A DNA stretch of 64,000 nt from Lentilactobacillus kisonensis DSM 19906 = JCM 15041 (GTDB lineage: Bacteria > Bacillota > Bacilli > Lactobacillales > Lactobacillaceae), in assembly GCF_001434135.1 (NCBI RefSeq), contig NZ_AZEB01000005.1, forward strand, positions 62,001-126,000. The letters are read 5' to 3'. The position numbers and the translations under genes were made by a program. Under the pieces are notes generated by a model that saw only the letters and a list, made by a program, of their open reading frames with translations, was not told the origin of the DNA and did no database searches. Shown here one piece after another: positions 26,036 to 34,951 of this stretch; position 1 is the stretch's first letter, and each line of letters opens with the position of its first letter.

Positions 26036-26725
26036 TTAATGTGATTCAATCTTGTACCCAACGCCCCAGACAGTTTGAATAACCTTCTCACCATTGGTTG
26101 CTTCTTCAATTTTATCGCGCAGATGGCTCACGTGAACCATGACGGTCTTCGCAGAAACAATGCTTTCTTGGCGCCAAACTCGTTCAAAAATTTCATCGGC
26201 TGAAAAGACCCGGTTAGGATGGCTGGCCAGCAAGTAGAGAATGCCAAATTCTAACGCTGTCAGTTGAATTAACGTACCGGTGATGGTTTTGACCTCATGA
26301 GAGTCCTTATTAATCGTAAGCGGGCCAATGTCCAATACATCAGGCGTATCGTTAGTGACATGTTCTTCAGTCCGCCGAAGCAGTGACTTCACTCTGGCCA
26401 TCACTTCAAGGGGGTTAAATGGCTTAGTGACATAATCGTCAGCACCACTGATCAACCCCTGAATCTTATCCATATCTTCGGTTTTAGCAGATAGGACAAT
26501 AATTGGAATCTGGGAGTCTTTTCTGACTTCTTTGATCACTTCAATTCCACTCATTCCAGGCATCATAATGTCCAAAATCATTAAGCCAATATCAGATTCT
26601 GTCCGCAAGCGGGTCAACGCCTCTTTACCACTATATGCCGAAACTGGTTCATATCCTTCGTTTCGAATATAAATTTCAAGCAACTGAGCAATTTCTTTAT
26701 CATCGTCGACAACTAATATTTTCAT
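26036..26725 (-). CDS. OmpR-family response regulator, VanR-like
   Basis: 229 residues. Receiver domain with the acidic pair in LVVDDDKE, phospho-acceptor Asp in LMILDIMMPGMSG and the conserved Lys in DYVTKPFNP. The C-terminal winged-helix DNA-binding domain ends HVSHLRDKIEEATNGEKVIQTVWGVGYKI. ATG start with GAGG about 12 nt upstream. First gene of the regulator-kinase-carboxypeptidase operon. Upstream lie three tandem hairpin elements, which in this gene's direction form the 5' flank. Confidence 0.94.
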   Translation of the reverse strand: MKILVVDDDKEIAQLLEIYIRNEGYEPVSAYSGKEALTRLRTESDIGLMILDIMMPGMSGIEVIKEVRKDSQIPIIVLSAKTEDMDKIQGLISGADDYVTKPFNPLEVMARVKSLLRRTEEHVTNDTPDVLDIGPLTINKDSHEVKTITGTLIQLTALEFGILYLLASHPNRVFSADEIFERVWRQESIVSAKTVMVHVSHLRDKIEEATNGEKVIQTVWGVGYKIESH

Positions 26726-26846
26726 GGTCTGTTCTACCTCATTATTTGTTTTTAAATGCTAATTAATTTGATTGAAATTCATTGAAATGAATAATTCAAC
26801 ATAAAGTTTACACTTTTTATAGTAAACGACAACTGTCCTAATTATA

Positions 26847-26963
26847 GTGAGCGGAGCAGAGCGGTTAACAATCGGAGTGTAAGTCTCCTTCAAGGGAAAT
26901 TCCTGGGTTTGGAATTTTTTGAAGGTGCTTACGCGCAGATTGTTGCTCTGCGGAGCTGTCCTA
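26847..26963 (+). repeat. ~120-bp hairpin element, tandem array unit 1 (copy 9)
   Basis: Outer arms GCAGAGC/GCTCTGC, middle ACAATC/GATTGT, apical CCTTCAA/TTGAAGG. It is nearly identical to the next unit. A further remnant (AACTGTCCTAATTA) of an element end precedes it. Confidence 0.9.
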
Positions 26964-26967
26964 TATA

Positions 26968-27084
26968 GTGAGCGGAGCAGAGCGGTTGACAATCGGAGTG
27001 TAAGTCTCCTTCAAGGGAAATTCCTGGGTTTGGAATTTTTTTGAAGGTGCTTACGCGCAGATTGTTGCTCTGCGGAGCTGTCCT
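26968..27084 (+). repeat. ~120-bp hairpin element, tandem array unit 2 (copy 10)
   Basis: Differs from unit 1 by only a few bases, which points to a recent tandem duplication. Confidence 0.9.
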
Positions 27085-27089
27085 ATATA

Positions 27090-27208
27090 GTGAGCGGAGC
27101 AGAGCGGTTGACAATCGGAGTGTAAGTCTCCTCCGCCTGAAATCCCGGTTTGTGGGATTTTTGGTGAAGGTGCTTACGTGCAGATCCCTGCTTTGCGTAG
27201 CTGTACTA
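27090..27208 (+). repeat. ~120-bp hairpin element, tandem array unit 3 (copy 11)
   Basis: Same first 40 bp as units 1 and 2, but a different apical arm (CTCCGCC region) and a diverged end, GTAGCTGTACTAAT. Confidence 0.88.
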
Positions 27209-27324
27209 ATTATACTTGGTGCGGCTGGGTTTCACCATTCCAAATAATCTTAACGCGGAAAGCTTAACGGTTACTTAAAGAGTGGGAAAAAGTAGCTAGT
27301 CCACACAATGCTAGCTTTGGAATC

Positions 27325-27365
27325 AAAAAATGAAGGTGAGACAGTTGTTATTTCTGCCCACCTCC
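27325..27365 (-). terminator. Terminator after PgrA-type surface protein
   Basis: On the minus strand GGAGGTGGGCAG pairs with CTGTCTCACCTTC with wobbles, then ATTTTTTG, about 45 nt past the stop codon. Confidence 0.65.
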
Positions 27366-27408
27366 AATCTTATTTAATATTTTTTATTGTAGCAATCCGC
27401 TTAGAAGC

Positions 27409-30327
27409 TCATCCCCTGTGCATTGAAACTAGTTTTTTGCTGCCACTGATAAAATGACCGTTTGTTAGCTGTAAGCGGGTGGTCGATCCATGACGAACAA
27501 GATGCTTAACTCGCAAAACCGCATTGTGTGAATGTTTGCGAACTCGATTATTGTTAGATAAGTTTGTCCCCTTATACTCGTAAATTCCATTTACTGCGTA
27601 TACATATACATGCTTCTTGGTAGTTTTCCAATATAACGCCGCAACAAACTTTGGGTTAGCGGTTATATAGCTTCCATCACTCAGCTTGTAACGTAATTGC
27701 CCTGTGGTTGATCTTGCCGTCCCAACTACAGTAAATGTCGGCGCATTTCGCCGGGTTCGCTTTGAGTAATGCTGAACTCGGTGGCCTTTTTTGAATGATG
27801 GGCTTGTATATCGGTAGAGTGCCTGCTTTGCGTAAACCTTAAATGGGGCCACTTTCTTAGTCCGGGCAACGTTGACATTAACGGACGGATTGGTCGTTTT
27901 GCCGTTGCTATCCTGATTTATTGAAACACCCGTCTCATTATTGGTGCTTGGGGCAGAACTCACAACCGTTTGATTTCCAATCAAGTTGTTGGTTGGCGTC
28001 CCGGAATTCGAGCCATTTTCCGATTGAATCTTCTTGAAGGCAACAAGCGTGGCGTCCAACTCTTCCTTAGCTTGATCCCGCTTAGCCTGAGCAACATCAT
28101 TTGCCTTCTGAGCCGCTTGAGTATTTTGGCTCGCATTCGTATATTGCTTTGTTGCGGCGTCCAATTTAACCTGAGCAGCATCTAATGTGGTCTGCGCCTT
28201 AGTCAGCGTACTGTCAGCGTCTTTGATATTATTTAACTGCTTCGTAAGTGTGCTAACGGCAGTATTAGCAGTGGTTAGCTTTTGATTTAAATCGTTCAGT
28301 GTTTGATTAACCGTACTTTGGCTCTTCTGCAAGCCAGCCTGGTTAGAAGTTGCTGTAGCTAGTTTTGTCTGTTCCGCTGCTAAATCAGTTTGAGTAGCTG
28401 TCAACGTTTTTTGAGCATCATCTAATGCTTGCTGCTTGGCGACCTTTTGCTGTTGGGAGTCAGTTTGTTGCGCCTTTAACTTGTTCAAAGAGTCCGTATC
28501 AGCTGTTAACTGGGAATTCGCCTTGTCAGCAGCATCCTGCGCATCTTTCTGAGCACCCTGGGCTGCAGTTAACTGATCGGCCAACTTGCTAATATCACCT
28601 GCTTTTGTAACTGTATCCAGATTAGTTTGAGCATCCGTGACTGCTTGAGTGGCATCAGATAATGATTTTTGTTGATCCGTTAACTTTGCCTGGAGGTCTT
28701 TAACCTTTTGATCGTTGCCAGTACCATCTGGAACTGGCAACGTATTAGTGGTATCAAACTTGGTTGGATCCTTGATGTAAGCCCTGGTGTCATCTGGCAC
28801 CAATTCTAAGTGAATTTGATCTAAATTGTCCGTTCCAACACCAAGAAATTCGGTCACTTTGCCAGCGTTAATTCCCAACAAGGAGGTAGCATGAAGATAA
28901 TCTTCTCCGTTACCATCATTAAATAACATGTCAATCACAGCTGTAAAAATCCCCTGCTTCAAATCAGCCATTGTTTTACCCTGATTTAAAATGTAACCTG
29001 CCGTACCCGCATCTTCGTAATAGTTTCCTGCATCATTAAGGCCATATTGGGACGCTGCCTTTTCTATCCCTTCGTTATAGTGACCGCCTTTAGCACTAAT
29101 ATCCCAAGTCTTTTTCCCGTTGGCATCACTATATTGCTCATATTGCTCAATAACAGCCTTAGCAAAGTCCAAGGAACTTTGGGTAACTTTTAACGCTGGG
29201 TAACCAAACTGAACCCGGGCACTATTTATCAATTCAGCTGTAAATTGGGTCAACGCCAATTGGTCTGCCGCTGATAAACTGGTCATATTGACCTGTTGAG
29301 CCTTATCCGTTGCAGTGGGTGTGTAACCATTAGCGTTTAAATCAACCCCGAGGTTAGCAATCGGATTGATTGCTTTAGAAGCATCGTCATACATTTGCTG
29401 GGTTGCGTTCTGATTATGAATGACATCTGCTAATTGTTGAAAGAGTGCTTCATTATATCCAGTTGGTAACTTAATACTAATATTGTCCGCTTCAAGCGCC
29501 GCAATTGACGCCTTAGTTTGATCCACTACAGTTTGCGCATCGGTTTGCGCTTTCTTAGCATTATCCAGCTGGGTTTGTGCGGTACTTATCTGACTCGAAG
29601 CAGTCTTTTTTGCTTCATCTAAAGTCGTTTGGGATGTTGTAACCTTTAACTTCGCATCGGTAAGCTTAGCAGTTGCAGAATCTACTGCAGATTGGTCATC
29701 CGTCACCTTAGTCGTTGCACTGGTAACATCTTGGTTAATATGATCTAGATCGCTAAGTTCCTTGTTTAACTTGTTGACGTCATCGGCTCCTTGACTCACC
29801 TTGGATTTAAGCGACGTAATCTGCTGATTGATGCTATCAATTGTTGACTGGCCGTCAACTAACTGTGATGCTAACGTCTTGGCTTGAGCCTGTGCAGTCG
29901 AGAGATCAGTCGTTGTTTTCATAATCAGTTGTTGTTGCGCCGTTAATTGATCCCCAAGGTCCTTAATCTTTTGAGCGTCTTCAGGACTAGCATTCTTTTG
30001 AGCAGCTGATAAATCAGATTTAGCCGAATTGAGCGCTTGGTTAGCTTGATCCAAAGCTTTTTGAGCAGATTTTAGAGAAGTTGTATTGGTCATCAAATCT
30101 GTTTGTGTCTTCTGAAAATCAGTTAGTGCTTGGTTATACGTTGCTTGAGCTGCATCAACCTTAGCTTGAGCTGCCTTCAATTGATCGGTCAAATTACTGG
30201 TAATAACTGAGTTGTTCTGATCGGCATGAGCAGTTGCCGTCAGAGAATTTCCTGGCAAAAAGCCACCAGCAAAGCCCCCTAACGCAATTGCCGAAAAGAA
30301 GATAACCTGCTTCCATTTTTTGTTCAT
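27409..30327 (-). CDS. Large coiled-coil surface protein, SEC10/PgrA surface exclusion type, with DUF5776-type end
   Basis: 972 residues. Signal peptide to about residue 35 (ending ATAHA-DQN). Residues about 45-290 and 555-800 are long coiled coils rich in Ala, Gln, Lys and Asp. Between them (about 350-540) lies a globular domain with LTQFTAELINSARVQFGYPALKVTQ and VLGVGTDNLDQIHLELVPDD-like text (here EFLGVGTDNLDQIHLELVPDD), typical of the CAP-like core of SEC10/PgrA surface exclusion proteins. The C-terminus carries two basic DUF5776-like repeats (from about 835) instead of LPXTG, so anchoring is probably non-covalent. PgrA proteins are best known from conjugative plasmids, but chromosomal copies are common in lactobacilli. 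ATG start after GAGGGAG. Confidence 0.85.
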   Translation of the reverse strand: MNKKWKQVIFFSAIALGGFAGGFLPGNSLTATAHADQNNSVITSNLTDQLKAAQAKVDAAQATYNQALTDFQKTQTDLMTNTTSLKSAQKALDQANQALNSAKSDLSAAQKNASPEDAQKIKDLGDQLTAQQQLIMKTTTDLSTAQAQAKTLASQLVDGQSTIDSINQQITSLKSKVSQGADDVNKLNKELSDLDHINQDVTSATTKVTDDQSAVDSATAKLTDAKLKVTTSQTTLDEAKKTASSQISTAQTQLDNAKKAQTDAQTVVDQTKASIAALEADNISIKLPTGYNEALFQQLADVIHNQNATQQMYDDASKAINPIANLGVDLNANGYTPTATDKAQQVNMTSLSAADQLALTQFTAELINSARVQFGYPALKVTQSSLDFAKAVIEQYEQYSDANGKKTWDISAKGGHYNEGIEKAASQYGLNDAGNYYEDAGTAGYILNQGKTMADLKQGIFTAVIDMLFNDGNGEDYLHATSLLGINAGKVTEFLGVGTDNLDQIHLELVPDDTRAYIKDPTKFDTTNTLPVPDGTGNDQKVKDLQAKLTDQQKSLSDATQAVTDAQTNLDTVTKAGDISKLADQLTAAQGAQKDAQDAADKANSQLTADTDSLNKLKAQQTDSQQQKVAKQQALDDAQKTLTATQTDLAAEQTKLATATSNQAGLQKSQSTVNQTLNDLNQKLTTANTAVSTLTKQLNNIKDADSTLTKAQTTLDAAQVKLDAATKQYTNASQNTQAAQKANDVAQAKRDQAKEELDATLVAFKKIQSENGSNSGTPTNNLIGNQTVVSSAPSTNNETGVSINQDSNGKTTNPSVNVNVARTKKVAPFKVYAKQALYRYTSPSFKKGHRVQHYSKRTRRNAPTFTVVGTARSTTGQLRYKLSDGSYITANPKFVAALYWKTTKKHVYVYAVNGIYEYKGTNLSNNNRVRKHSHNAVLRVKHLVRHGSTTRLQLTNGHFISGSKKLVSMHRG

Positions 30328-30460
30328 ATGTTGTTCTCCCTCATTTTCTACTTAGCATACCCCCTCCGGATATACCTGTGCGTATTATAACCTTTATCTA
30401 ATATGATTATCAAGCCCAACAATGGCTTAGAACAACCAATTACCTCGCTACTGATAACGC

Positions 30461-30510
30461 AAAAAAGCAAGGTAGCCAAATCCGGAAAATGATTTGAAAC
30501 TATCTTGCTT
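30461..30510 (-). terminator. Terminator after nicotinate phosphoribosyltransferase
   Basis: AAGCAAGATAG pairs with CTACCTTGCTT on the minus strand with an inner CAAATC/GATTTG stem, followed by TTTTTTGC. Confidence 0.8.
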
Positions 30511-30560
30511 CTACGATAAGTCAAATAATATCTGTTAGGCCAATTATTCCAACAGAGCCG

Positions 30561-31988
30561 CTATTTTCCTTGCTTCTCCAATAACTGCTCTTGCATCTGA
30601 TCCAGCTTATGAGTGACATACACTGGAAATTCGTCTGGGTTAACCAGTCGCTTTGTTGCTGACGGAATTTCTGCCAGCATCTTTTTACTGTGAGCTTGGA
30701 TTGCAAATACGTCGGGCAAGTCAGCTTTTAAGTTGTCGCCATCCAAAACAGCTTCTTGAAGCGGCACCGCATCAAAATCTTTGATGAATTGATCACGTTT
30801 AGTTGCTAACGGGTTAGCCTTAACCACGTCTAATTGATCGCCAAGCTTTTCGTCCTTTAATGCAATCACATCGGCAAATGCCTGCTTAGTACCGTGATGA
30901 TATAGCCGATAAGCTTGCTTGAGACCAGGCAACGTCACCTTTTCCCGGCTCGCGCTCACCTTAATTTTTGGAATTAACTGATCGCCCTCTGAAACTGCGG
31001 CTAACTTATAAACACCACTCAGGACTGGTGATGACGCACTGGTAATTAAATTCTCACCAATTCCAAAGTTATCTAGTGGCGCCCCTTCATTTAACAGTGA
31101 CATCACGACGTGTTCATCCAAGGCATTCGATGCCGTTATTTTCACTTCAGGCAAGCCGGCATCATCAAGCTGCTTTCTTGCGCCACGGGCCAACTGAGTA
31201 ATATCCCCGGAATCAATTCGGATACCAACCGGCTGGTGACCGTTTTGCTTGAGTTCTTTAAAGACCTTAATCGCGTTAGGAACACCCGACTTTAACACAT
31301 CATACGTGTCAACAAGTAATGCAGCGTTGTCTGGATATACTTCCGCCCACTTCTCAAAAGCACTCAATTCATCAGGGAATGCTTCAATCCAAGCATGCGC
31401 CATCGTCCCAGCTGCCGGAATTCCGAACTTTTGGGCGGCCAAAACGTTTGAGGTACTTGTACAGCCACCAATAACCGCTGCTCTGGCACCATAGACGGCA
31501 CTACTTGCTCCTTGTGCCCGTCTTGCCCCAAATTCCATCACTGGGCGATCACCAGCCGCATAAGTTATCCGGCGCGCCTTCGTGGCAATCAAAGATTGAT
31601 GATTCATAATATTAAGGATGAGAGTTTCAAATAGCTGGGCCTGCAATAAAGGCCCCCGGATCGTCAATAACGGTTCCCGTGAAAAGACTGGCGTTCCCTC
31701 AGGAATAGCGGATACTTGGCAGTCAAAGTGGAAATGAGCGAGGTAATCCAAAAAATTATCCTGAAACAATCCTAGTGATCGTAAGTAATCAATATCTTGC
31801 TTATCAAAGTGAAAATCATGCAGATTCTCAACCACCTGCTGCAAGCCCGCACAGATCACAAAGCTACCATCATCTGGCACCTTCCGGAAGAAGACATCAA
31901 AGACCCCTTCTTCTTCGGGAATGGTTTGGCGGTAACCGTTTGCCATTGAAAGTTCGTATAAGTCCGTTAACATCGATAAATTATCCAT
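30561..31988 (-). CDS. pncB: Nicotinate phosphoribosyltransferase
   Basis: 475 residues. It converts nicotinate and PRPP to nicotinate mononucleotide for NAD synthesis (Preiss-Handler pathway). The N-terminus LTDLYELSMANGYRQ, the catalytic-region MEFGARRAQGASSAVYGARAAVIGG, and GIRIDSGDITQLARGARKQLDDAGLP followed by ITASNALDEHVV are family hallmarks. Length fits the NaPRTase type found in Firmicutes. ATG start with AAGAAGGATG upstream. An NrtR-like regulator is encoded immediately upstream on the same strand, and a strong inverted repeat (32035-32058) lies between the two genes, so NAD-responsive control is likely. Confidence 0.93.
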   Translation of the reverse strand: MDNLSMLTDLYELSMANGYRQTIPEEEGVFDVFFRKVPDDGSFVICAGLQQVVENLHDFHFDKQDIDYLRSLGLFQDNFLDYLAHFHFDCQVSAIPEGTPVFSREPLLTIRGPLLQAQLFETLILNIMNHQSLIATKARRITYAAGDRPVMEFGARRAQGASSAVYGARAAVIGGCTSTSNVLAAQKFGIPAAGTMAHAWIEAFPDELSAFEKWAEVYPDNAALLVDTYDVLKSGVPNAIKVFKELKQNGHQPVGIRIDSGDITQLARGARKQLDDAGLPEVKITASNALDEHVVMSLLNEGAPLDNFGIGENLITSASSPVLSGVYKLAAVSEGDQLIPKIKVSASREKVTLPGLKQAYRLYHHGTKQAFADVIALKDEKLGDQLDVVKANPLATKRDQFIKDFDAVPLQEAVLDGDNLKADLPDVFAIQAHSKKMLAEIPSATKRLVNPDEFPVYVTHKLDQMQEQLLEKQGK

Positions 31989-32034
31989 AAGTCATCCTTC
32001 TTTTCTACTGATTAAAGGTATTAAAGTATCATTA

Positions 32035-32058
32035 ACTTTTATTGTTGCAAATAAAAGT
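32035..32058. promoter_or_regulatory. Candidate NrtR operator upstream of pncB
   Basis: ACTTTTATT and AATAAAAGT are perfect 9-nt inverted arms around GTTGCA, with a third half-like ACTTTTATT following at 32066-32074. It lies 47 nt before pncB and downstream of the NrtR-like gene. Assignment to NrtR rests on position. Confidence 0.5.
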
Positions 32059-32101
32059 GACCACAACTTTTATTCTACGGTAACGCGATTTAGGGTTTAT
32101 T

Positions 32102-32875
32102 TCAAGCCCCAATGAACGCTAATTTGTACACTCGGGCTGGGCGACCAGGTCGGTTATCAGCAGAGGTACCAACCGCAGTAAACAAGTGCCGGTGGCTCTT
32201 TTTAAAATTCGAATTATCAATTTGATTAATCGGTGTCTTTAAAAATGGTGAATAGACCATGCGGGCATCCTTCAGTGTAAAGCTAGCACCAAGGACCAGT
32301 AAAATATTGGGTTGATAATCCAACTTGTTTTTGATCCGATCACAAGCAATCTTTAAAATCCACTCATGGTCAAACGCAAGATGCGTTTCTGGTTTTGACT
32401 CATTGTGAGCAAATCGATCATAGTAGTCCCCTTCATTCGAACATTCCGAGGTTTGAAAGGCAAGCAGCCCGTTTGAAAACCGGTAGCTTGAATCTGTGTA
32501 GCCCATCGCAAACCATTTGGCATCAACAGCCCCATATCCAGGTTCCAAGTGCGGTTTGTCCGGTAAGAAAGTCATGTAGGCTAACGATAACGCCCGCGAT
32601 TTGGGTGTCCGCAATTTATTGGTGAAAGTTGCCAACTGTTCTGTATGGCTATTTGATAATTCCATCCCGATCTTTTCTTTAACAAGTCGTAACGCTGCCT
32701 CATCAGCACTTTCCTGTAGCCGCATAAACGTTTCTGGCAGCGCCCAAAATTGATTGTAAGGAGAATTATCCCGCTTAACCAATAAAATGTTGACCTGATT
32801 GGTTGCCCGGTCAAAGCTCCAAATAATATTGGTAATATTAATAAAAGGTCGTTCAAGAATATTAGAAGTTGCCAA
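32102..32875 (-). CDS. nrtR: NUDIX-domain transcriptional regulator, NrtR-like
   Basis: 257 residues: an N-terminal Nudix fold (IIWSFDRATNQVNILLVKRDNSPYNQFWALP, then ESADEAALRLVKEKIGME where the Nudix box should be) and a C-terminal winged-helix-like region ending RPARVYKLAF. The Nudix box lacks the REExxEE catalytic cluster (it reads RLVKEKIG), typical of NrtR, which binds ADP-ribose rather than hydrolysing it. Location just upstream of pncB supports a role as repressor of NAD synthesis. The TTG at 32875 was chosen (GGAGG 7 nt upstream); a longer frame would read into a hairpin element. Confidence 0.82.
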   Translation of the reverse strand: MATSNILERPFINITNIIWSFDRATNQVNILLVKRDNSPYNQFWALPETFMRLQESADEAALRLVKEKIGMELSNSHTEQLATFTNKLRTPKSRALSLAYMTFLPDKPHLEPGYGAVDAKWFAMGYTDSSYRFSNGLLAFQTSECSNEGDYYDRFAHNESKPETHLAFDHEWILKIACDRIKNKLDYQPNILLVLGASFTLKDARMVYSPFLKTPINQIDNSNFKKSHRHLFTAVGTSADNRPGRPARVYKLAFIGA

Positions 32876-32908
32876 GAAGATGCCTCCATTTTTTAAATAA
32901 TGATTTAT

Positions 32909-33026
32909 TAGGACAGCTACGCAAAGCAGAAGCTTGCACCTAAGCCGGCTCGACCAAAAATCCAAGACCGGGATTTCCGGTCGAGATAACTTAGGCTCCA
33001 GCTTCTAAGCGCCTGATTTCGCTCAC
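32909..33026 (-). repeat. ~120-bp hairpin element (copy 12)
   Basis: Apical arms CTCGACC/GGTCGAG. The outer right arm is diverged (AAGCGCCTGATTTCGCTCAC), so the outer stem GCAAAGC pairs poorly. Confidence 0.85.
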
Positions 33027-33031
33027 TTTAT

Positions 33032-33145
33032 TAGGGCAGCTACGCAAAGCAGTAATCTGCGTGTAAGCACCAAAGATCCCTAGCCCAGGGATTCCTGGCC
33101 TAGGAGACTTACACTCCAATTTCTAACCGCTTTGCTCCGCTCACT
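33032..33145 (-). repeat. ~120-bp hairpin element (copy 13)
   Basis: Lies 5 nt from copy 12. Outer arms GCAAAGC/GCTTTGC are intact; the apical part (CCAAAGATCCCTAGCCCAGG) has changed and pairs differently. Confidence 0.85.
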
Positions 33146-33307
33146 CATTTTACCATTTTGGAATTCATTAGATAGTGACCTAATTAATTGTGTCTCAACC
33201 CGCTTCAGATTATAATGACATTAGAATAATGTTGTTATAGGAATGATATTTGCCATTTTGATAACAACCATTGCCCTTTGCCAGTTAAGCCAAAGGAAGT
33301 GTTATCC

Positions 33308-33916
33308 GTGTCCGAAAAAATAATTAAACACTTTACGATTGCTTTTCTCGTCTCATTTATTCTATTGTTGGGCGGCAGTATTAAGGCCTCAGCAGTTGCC
33401 CCCATCACGCCTCATGGGACCGCTCGGTTTGAGTCAGCCACCGCAACCATCGATACCACAAATAATTCAGTCCGCTACCAAAAAATCTGGGATAAGGCGG
33501 TTCAAGCCTGGAATCAAACCGGCGTCTTTGAATTTGTCCCGACGACTGATTCAGATGCTCAGGTTACAACGAGCACTAATTCAGGCCTTGGTGGTGCTTA
33601 TACGGGTATGACCTACATCACGACTGGCAGCGATGGCTATATTCAGCATACCGAAAGCGAACTCAATCCGCAGACATTAAAAGTTTATCGATACTCAACT
33701 TCAGAAATGGTCAACGTGGCTGAGCATGAATTAGGCCACTCGATTGGTCTCTTGCATAATCCCAATCGGGCGAGTGTCATGTTTGCGGCCAACCGCTACT
33801 ACAGTATCCAAGCCGTTGATTCTAAAAGCGTTCAGCAGCTATATACCACTCAAGCTGATCGAATCGCAATCTCGAACAAAAAGATCATTTTCCGTGACCC
33901 CGTCAACATAAAATAA
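33308..33916 (+). CDS. Secreted matrixin-like zinc metalloprotease
   Basis: 202 residues. Signal peptide (FTIAFLVSFILLLGGSIKASA), then a propeptide-free catalytic domain with the metzincin zinc motif HELGHSIGLLH (HExxHxxGxxH) and the Met-turn-like SVMFAANRYY. The domain is preceded by WDKAVQAWNQTGVFEF, the pattern of small lactobacillar matrixins. It presumably hydrolyses extracellular peptides or proteins; the substrate is unknown. The GTG at 33308 is favoured, with AAGGA 10 nt upstream. A homologous gene lies on the opposite strand, convergent, with only 58 bp between the two stops. Confidence 0.85.
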   Translation: MSEKIIKHFTIAFLVSFILLLGGSIKASAVAPITPHGTARFESATATIDTTNNSVRYQKIWDKAVQAWNQTGVFEFVPTTDSDAQVTTSTNSGLGGAYTGMTYITTGSDGYIQHTESELNPQTLKVYRYSTSEMVNVAEHELGHSIGLLHNPNRASVMFAANRYYSIQAVDSKSVQQLYTTQADRIAISNKKIIFRDPVNIK

Positions 33917-33917
33917 A

Positions 33918-33968
33918 ATGATGGTTCATTATCAATCCCTTATCTGGCCTGATAATGGATCATCTTTT
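33918..33968 (+). terminator. Terminator between the two metalloprotease genes
   Basis: GATGGTTCATTATCA pairs with TGATAATGGATCATC (two G-U pairs), then TTTTGGG. It directly follows the rightward gene and may also slow the convergent transcript. Confidence 0.75.
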
Positions 33969-33974
33969 GGGTAT

Positions 33975-34724
33975 CTAGCCGTTTACCGCTTCTTTCAATA
34001 AAGCAGCGTTTCGCTGTAATTCAGTCAACAACGACCTCTCCGGCCAGTAAAGCCCTTGAAAACGCCAGGGTAGTAAAACAAATCCGTCGCCTGAGCCATC
34101 AAATAAACGTTGACCGCGGACATCAACTGCTGGCTGGCGAAGCGTCATCGTCTGATTGGCCATCGCTAACCCATTTAGCTGGGTACCATAGAATTGCTCA
34201 ACCCCTTCAACATCGACTTTTTGAATGCCATAAAAGCGGTTAGCTGGATACATCACGCTTGCCACATTTGGATTATGGTTAAGTCCAATCGCGTGACCAA
34301 GCTCATGTTCAGCCACGTTAACCATTTCAGAGGTCGAGTACCGGTAAATCTTAAGTGCTTGCGGATTAAGCTCAACATCTATTCGGTGAAGGTACCCCTG
34401 CTTATTGAGGCTAATGTACGTCATGCCTGGGTAGTCCGCCCCTAATTTCGAGTCAGTGCCAGTAGTTATGTTGGCTAAGGCCTTGGTTATGACAAAGTGA
34501 AACGCCCCGGTGTGATTCCACGCTTGAATGGCCTGACGCCAAATTCGGCGAAACTTTGCGGAATTCTTAGAAAGGTTGACCGTGGCCGTTGGGTTGGCAA
34601 ATTTCGCCGTCCCATGCGGGGTAACCGAAGCTGGCGCAGCCATGACAGGTACACTGCCCACCAAAATAAAGAACAGGGAAGTTAGCAAGATGCCACTCAT
34701 TAACGAGCTTATCTTTCTGAGCAT
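33975..34724 (-). CDS. Secreted matrixin-like zinc metalloprotease with C-terminal extension
   Basis: 249 residues, a paralogue of the convergent neighbour. Signal peptide ends near VPVMAAP. Shared blocks include SVTPHGTAKFANPTATV, MTYIS, ELNPQALKIYRYSTSEMVNVAEHELGHAIGLNHNP and a Met-turn-like SVMYPANRFYGIQ. The zinc motif HELGHAIGLNH is intact. It carries about 45 extra residues (DVRGQRLFDGSGDGFVLLPWRF to the end) absent from the neighbour. The start ATG has GGGGGG about 5 nt upstream. It is likely cell-surface or secreted; substrate unknown. Confidence 0.85.
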   Translation of the reverse strand: MLRKISSLMSGILLTSLFFILVGSVPVMAAPASVTPHGTAKFANPTATVNLSKNSAKFRRIWRQAIQAWNHTGAFHFVITKALANITTGTDSKLGADYPGMTYISLNKQGYLHRIDVELNPQALKIYRYSTSEMVNVAEHELGHAIGLNHNPNVASVMYPANRFYGIQKVDVEGVEQFYGTQLNGLAMANQTMTLRQPAVDVRGQRLFDGSGDGFVLLPWRFQGLYWPERSLLTELQRNAALLKEAVNG

Positions 34725-34951
34725 ATTGCCCCCCTCTCAACACACATTCAACAACAACGACGATTAATCGACTTCCTATATTATATAACAATTAGTTTAT
34801 ATTTTGGAGAAATGATCCAGTAATTGACAACTTAGTTCGATTAACCCGGATTGTCAATCCTTGCAGTTAATATATTACCATTATTTGGGCTTTATATTCA
34901 CCTAAATGTTATACTATCGGTGATAATAAAACTCGGAGGGACTGAACCGTT

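Noticed and set aside
26847-27208. CRISPR-like tandem repeat
   Set aside because: Units are about 120 bp hairpins with almost no spacer and no cas genes nearby; repeat and spacer lengths do not fit.
26759-27247. Open frames in the tandem array giving repeated peptides such as MSTALLRSLYRTAPQSNN
   Set aside because: These are chance translations of the hairpin elements, with no ribosome binding site; the same peptide-like strings appear wherever an element is read through, for example as N-terminal extensions at 32965 and 55193.
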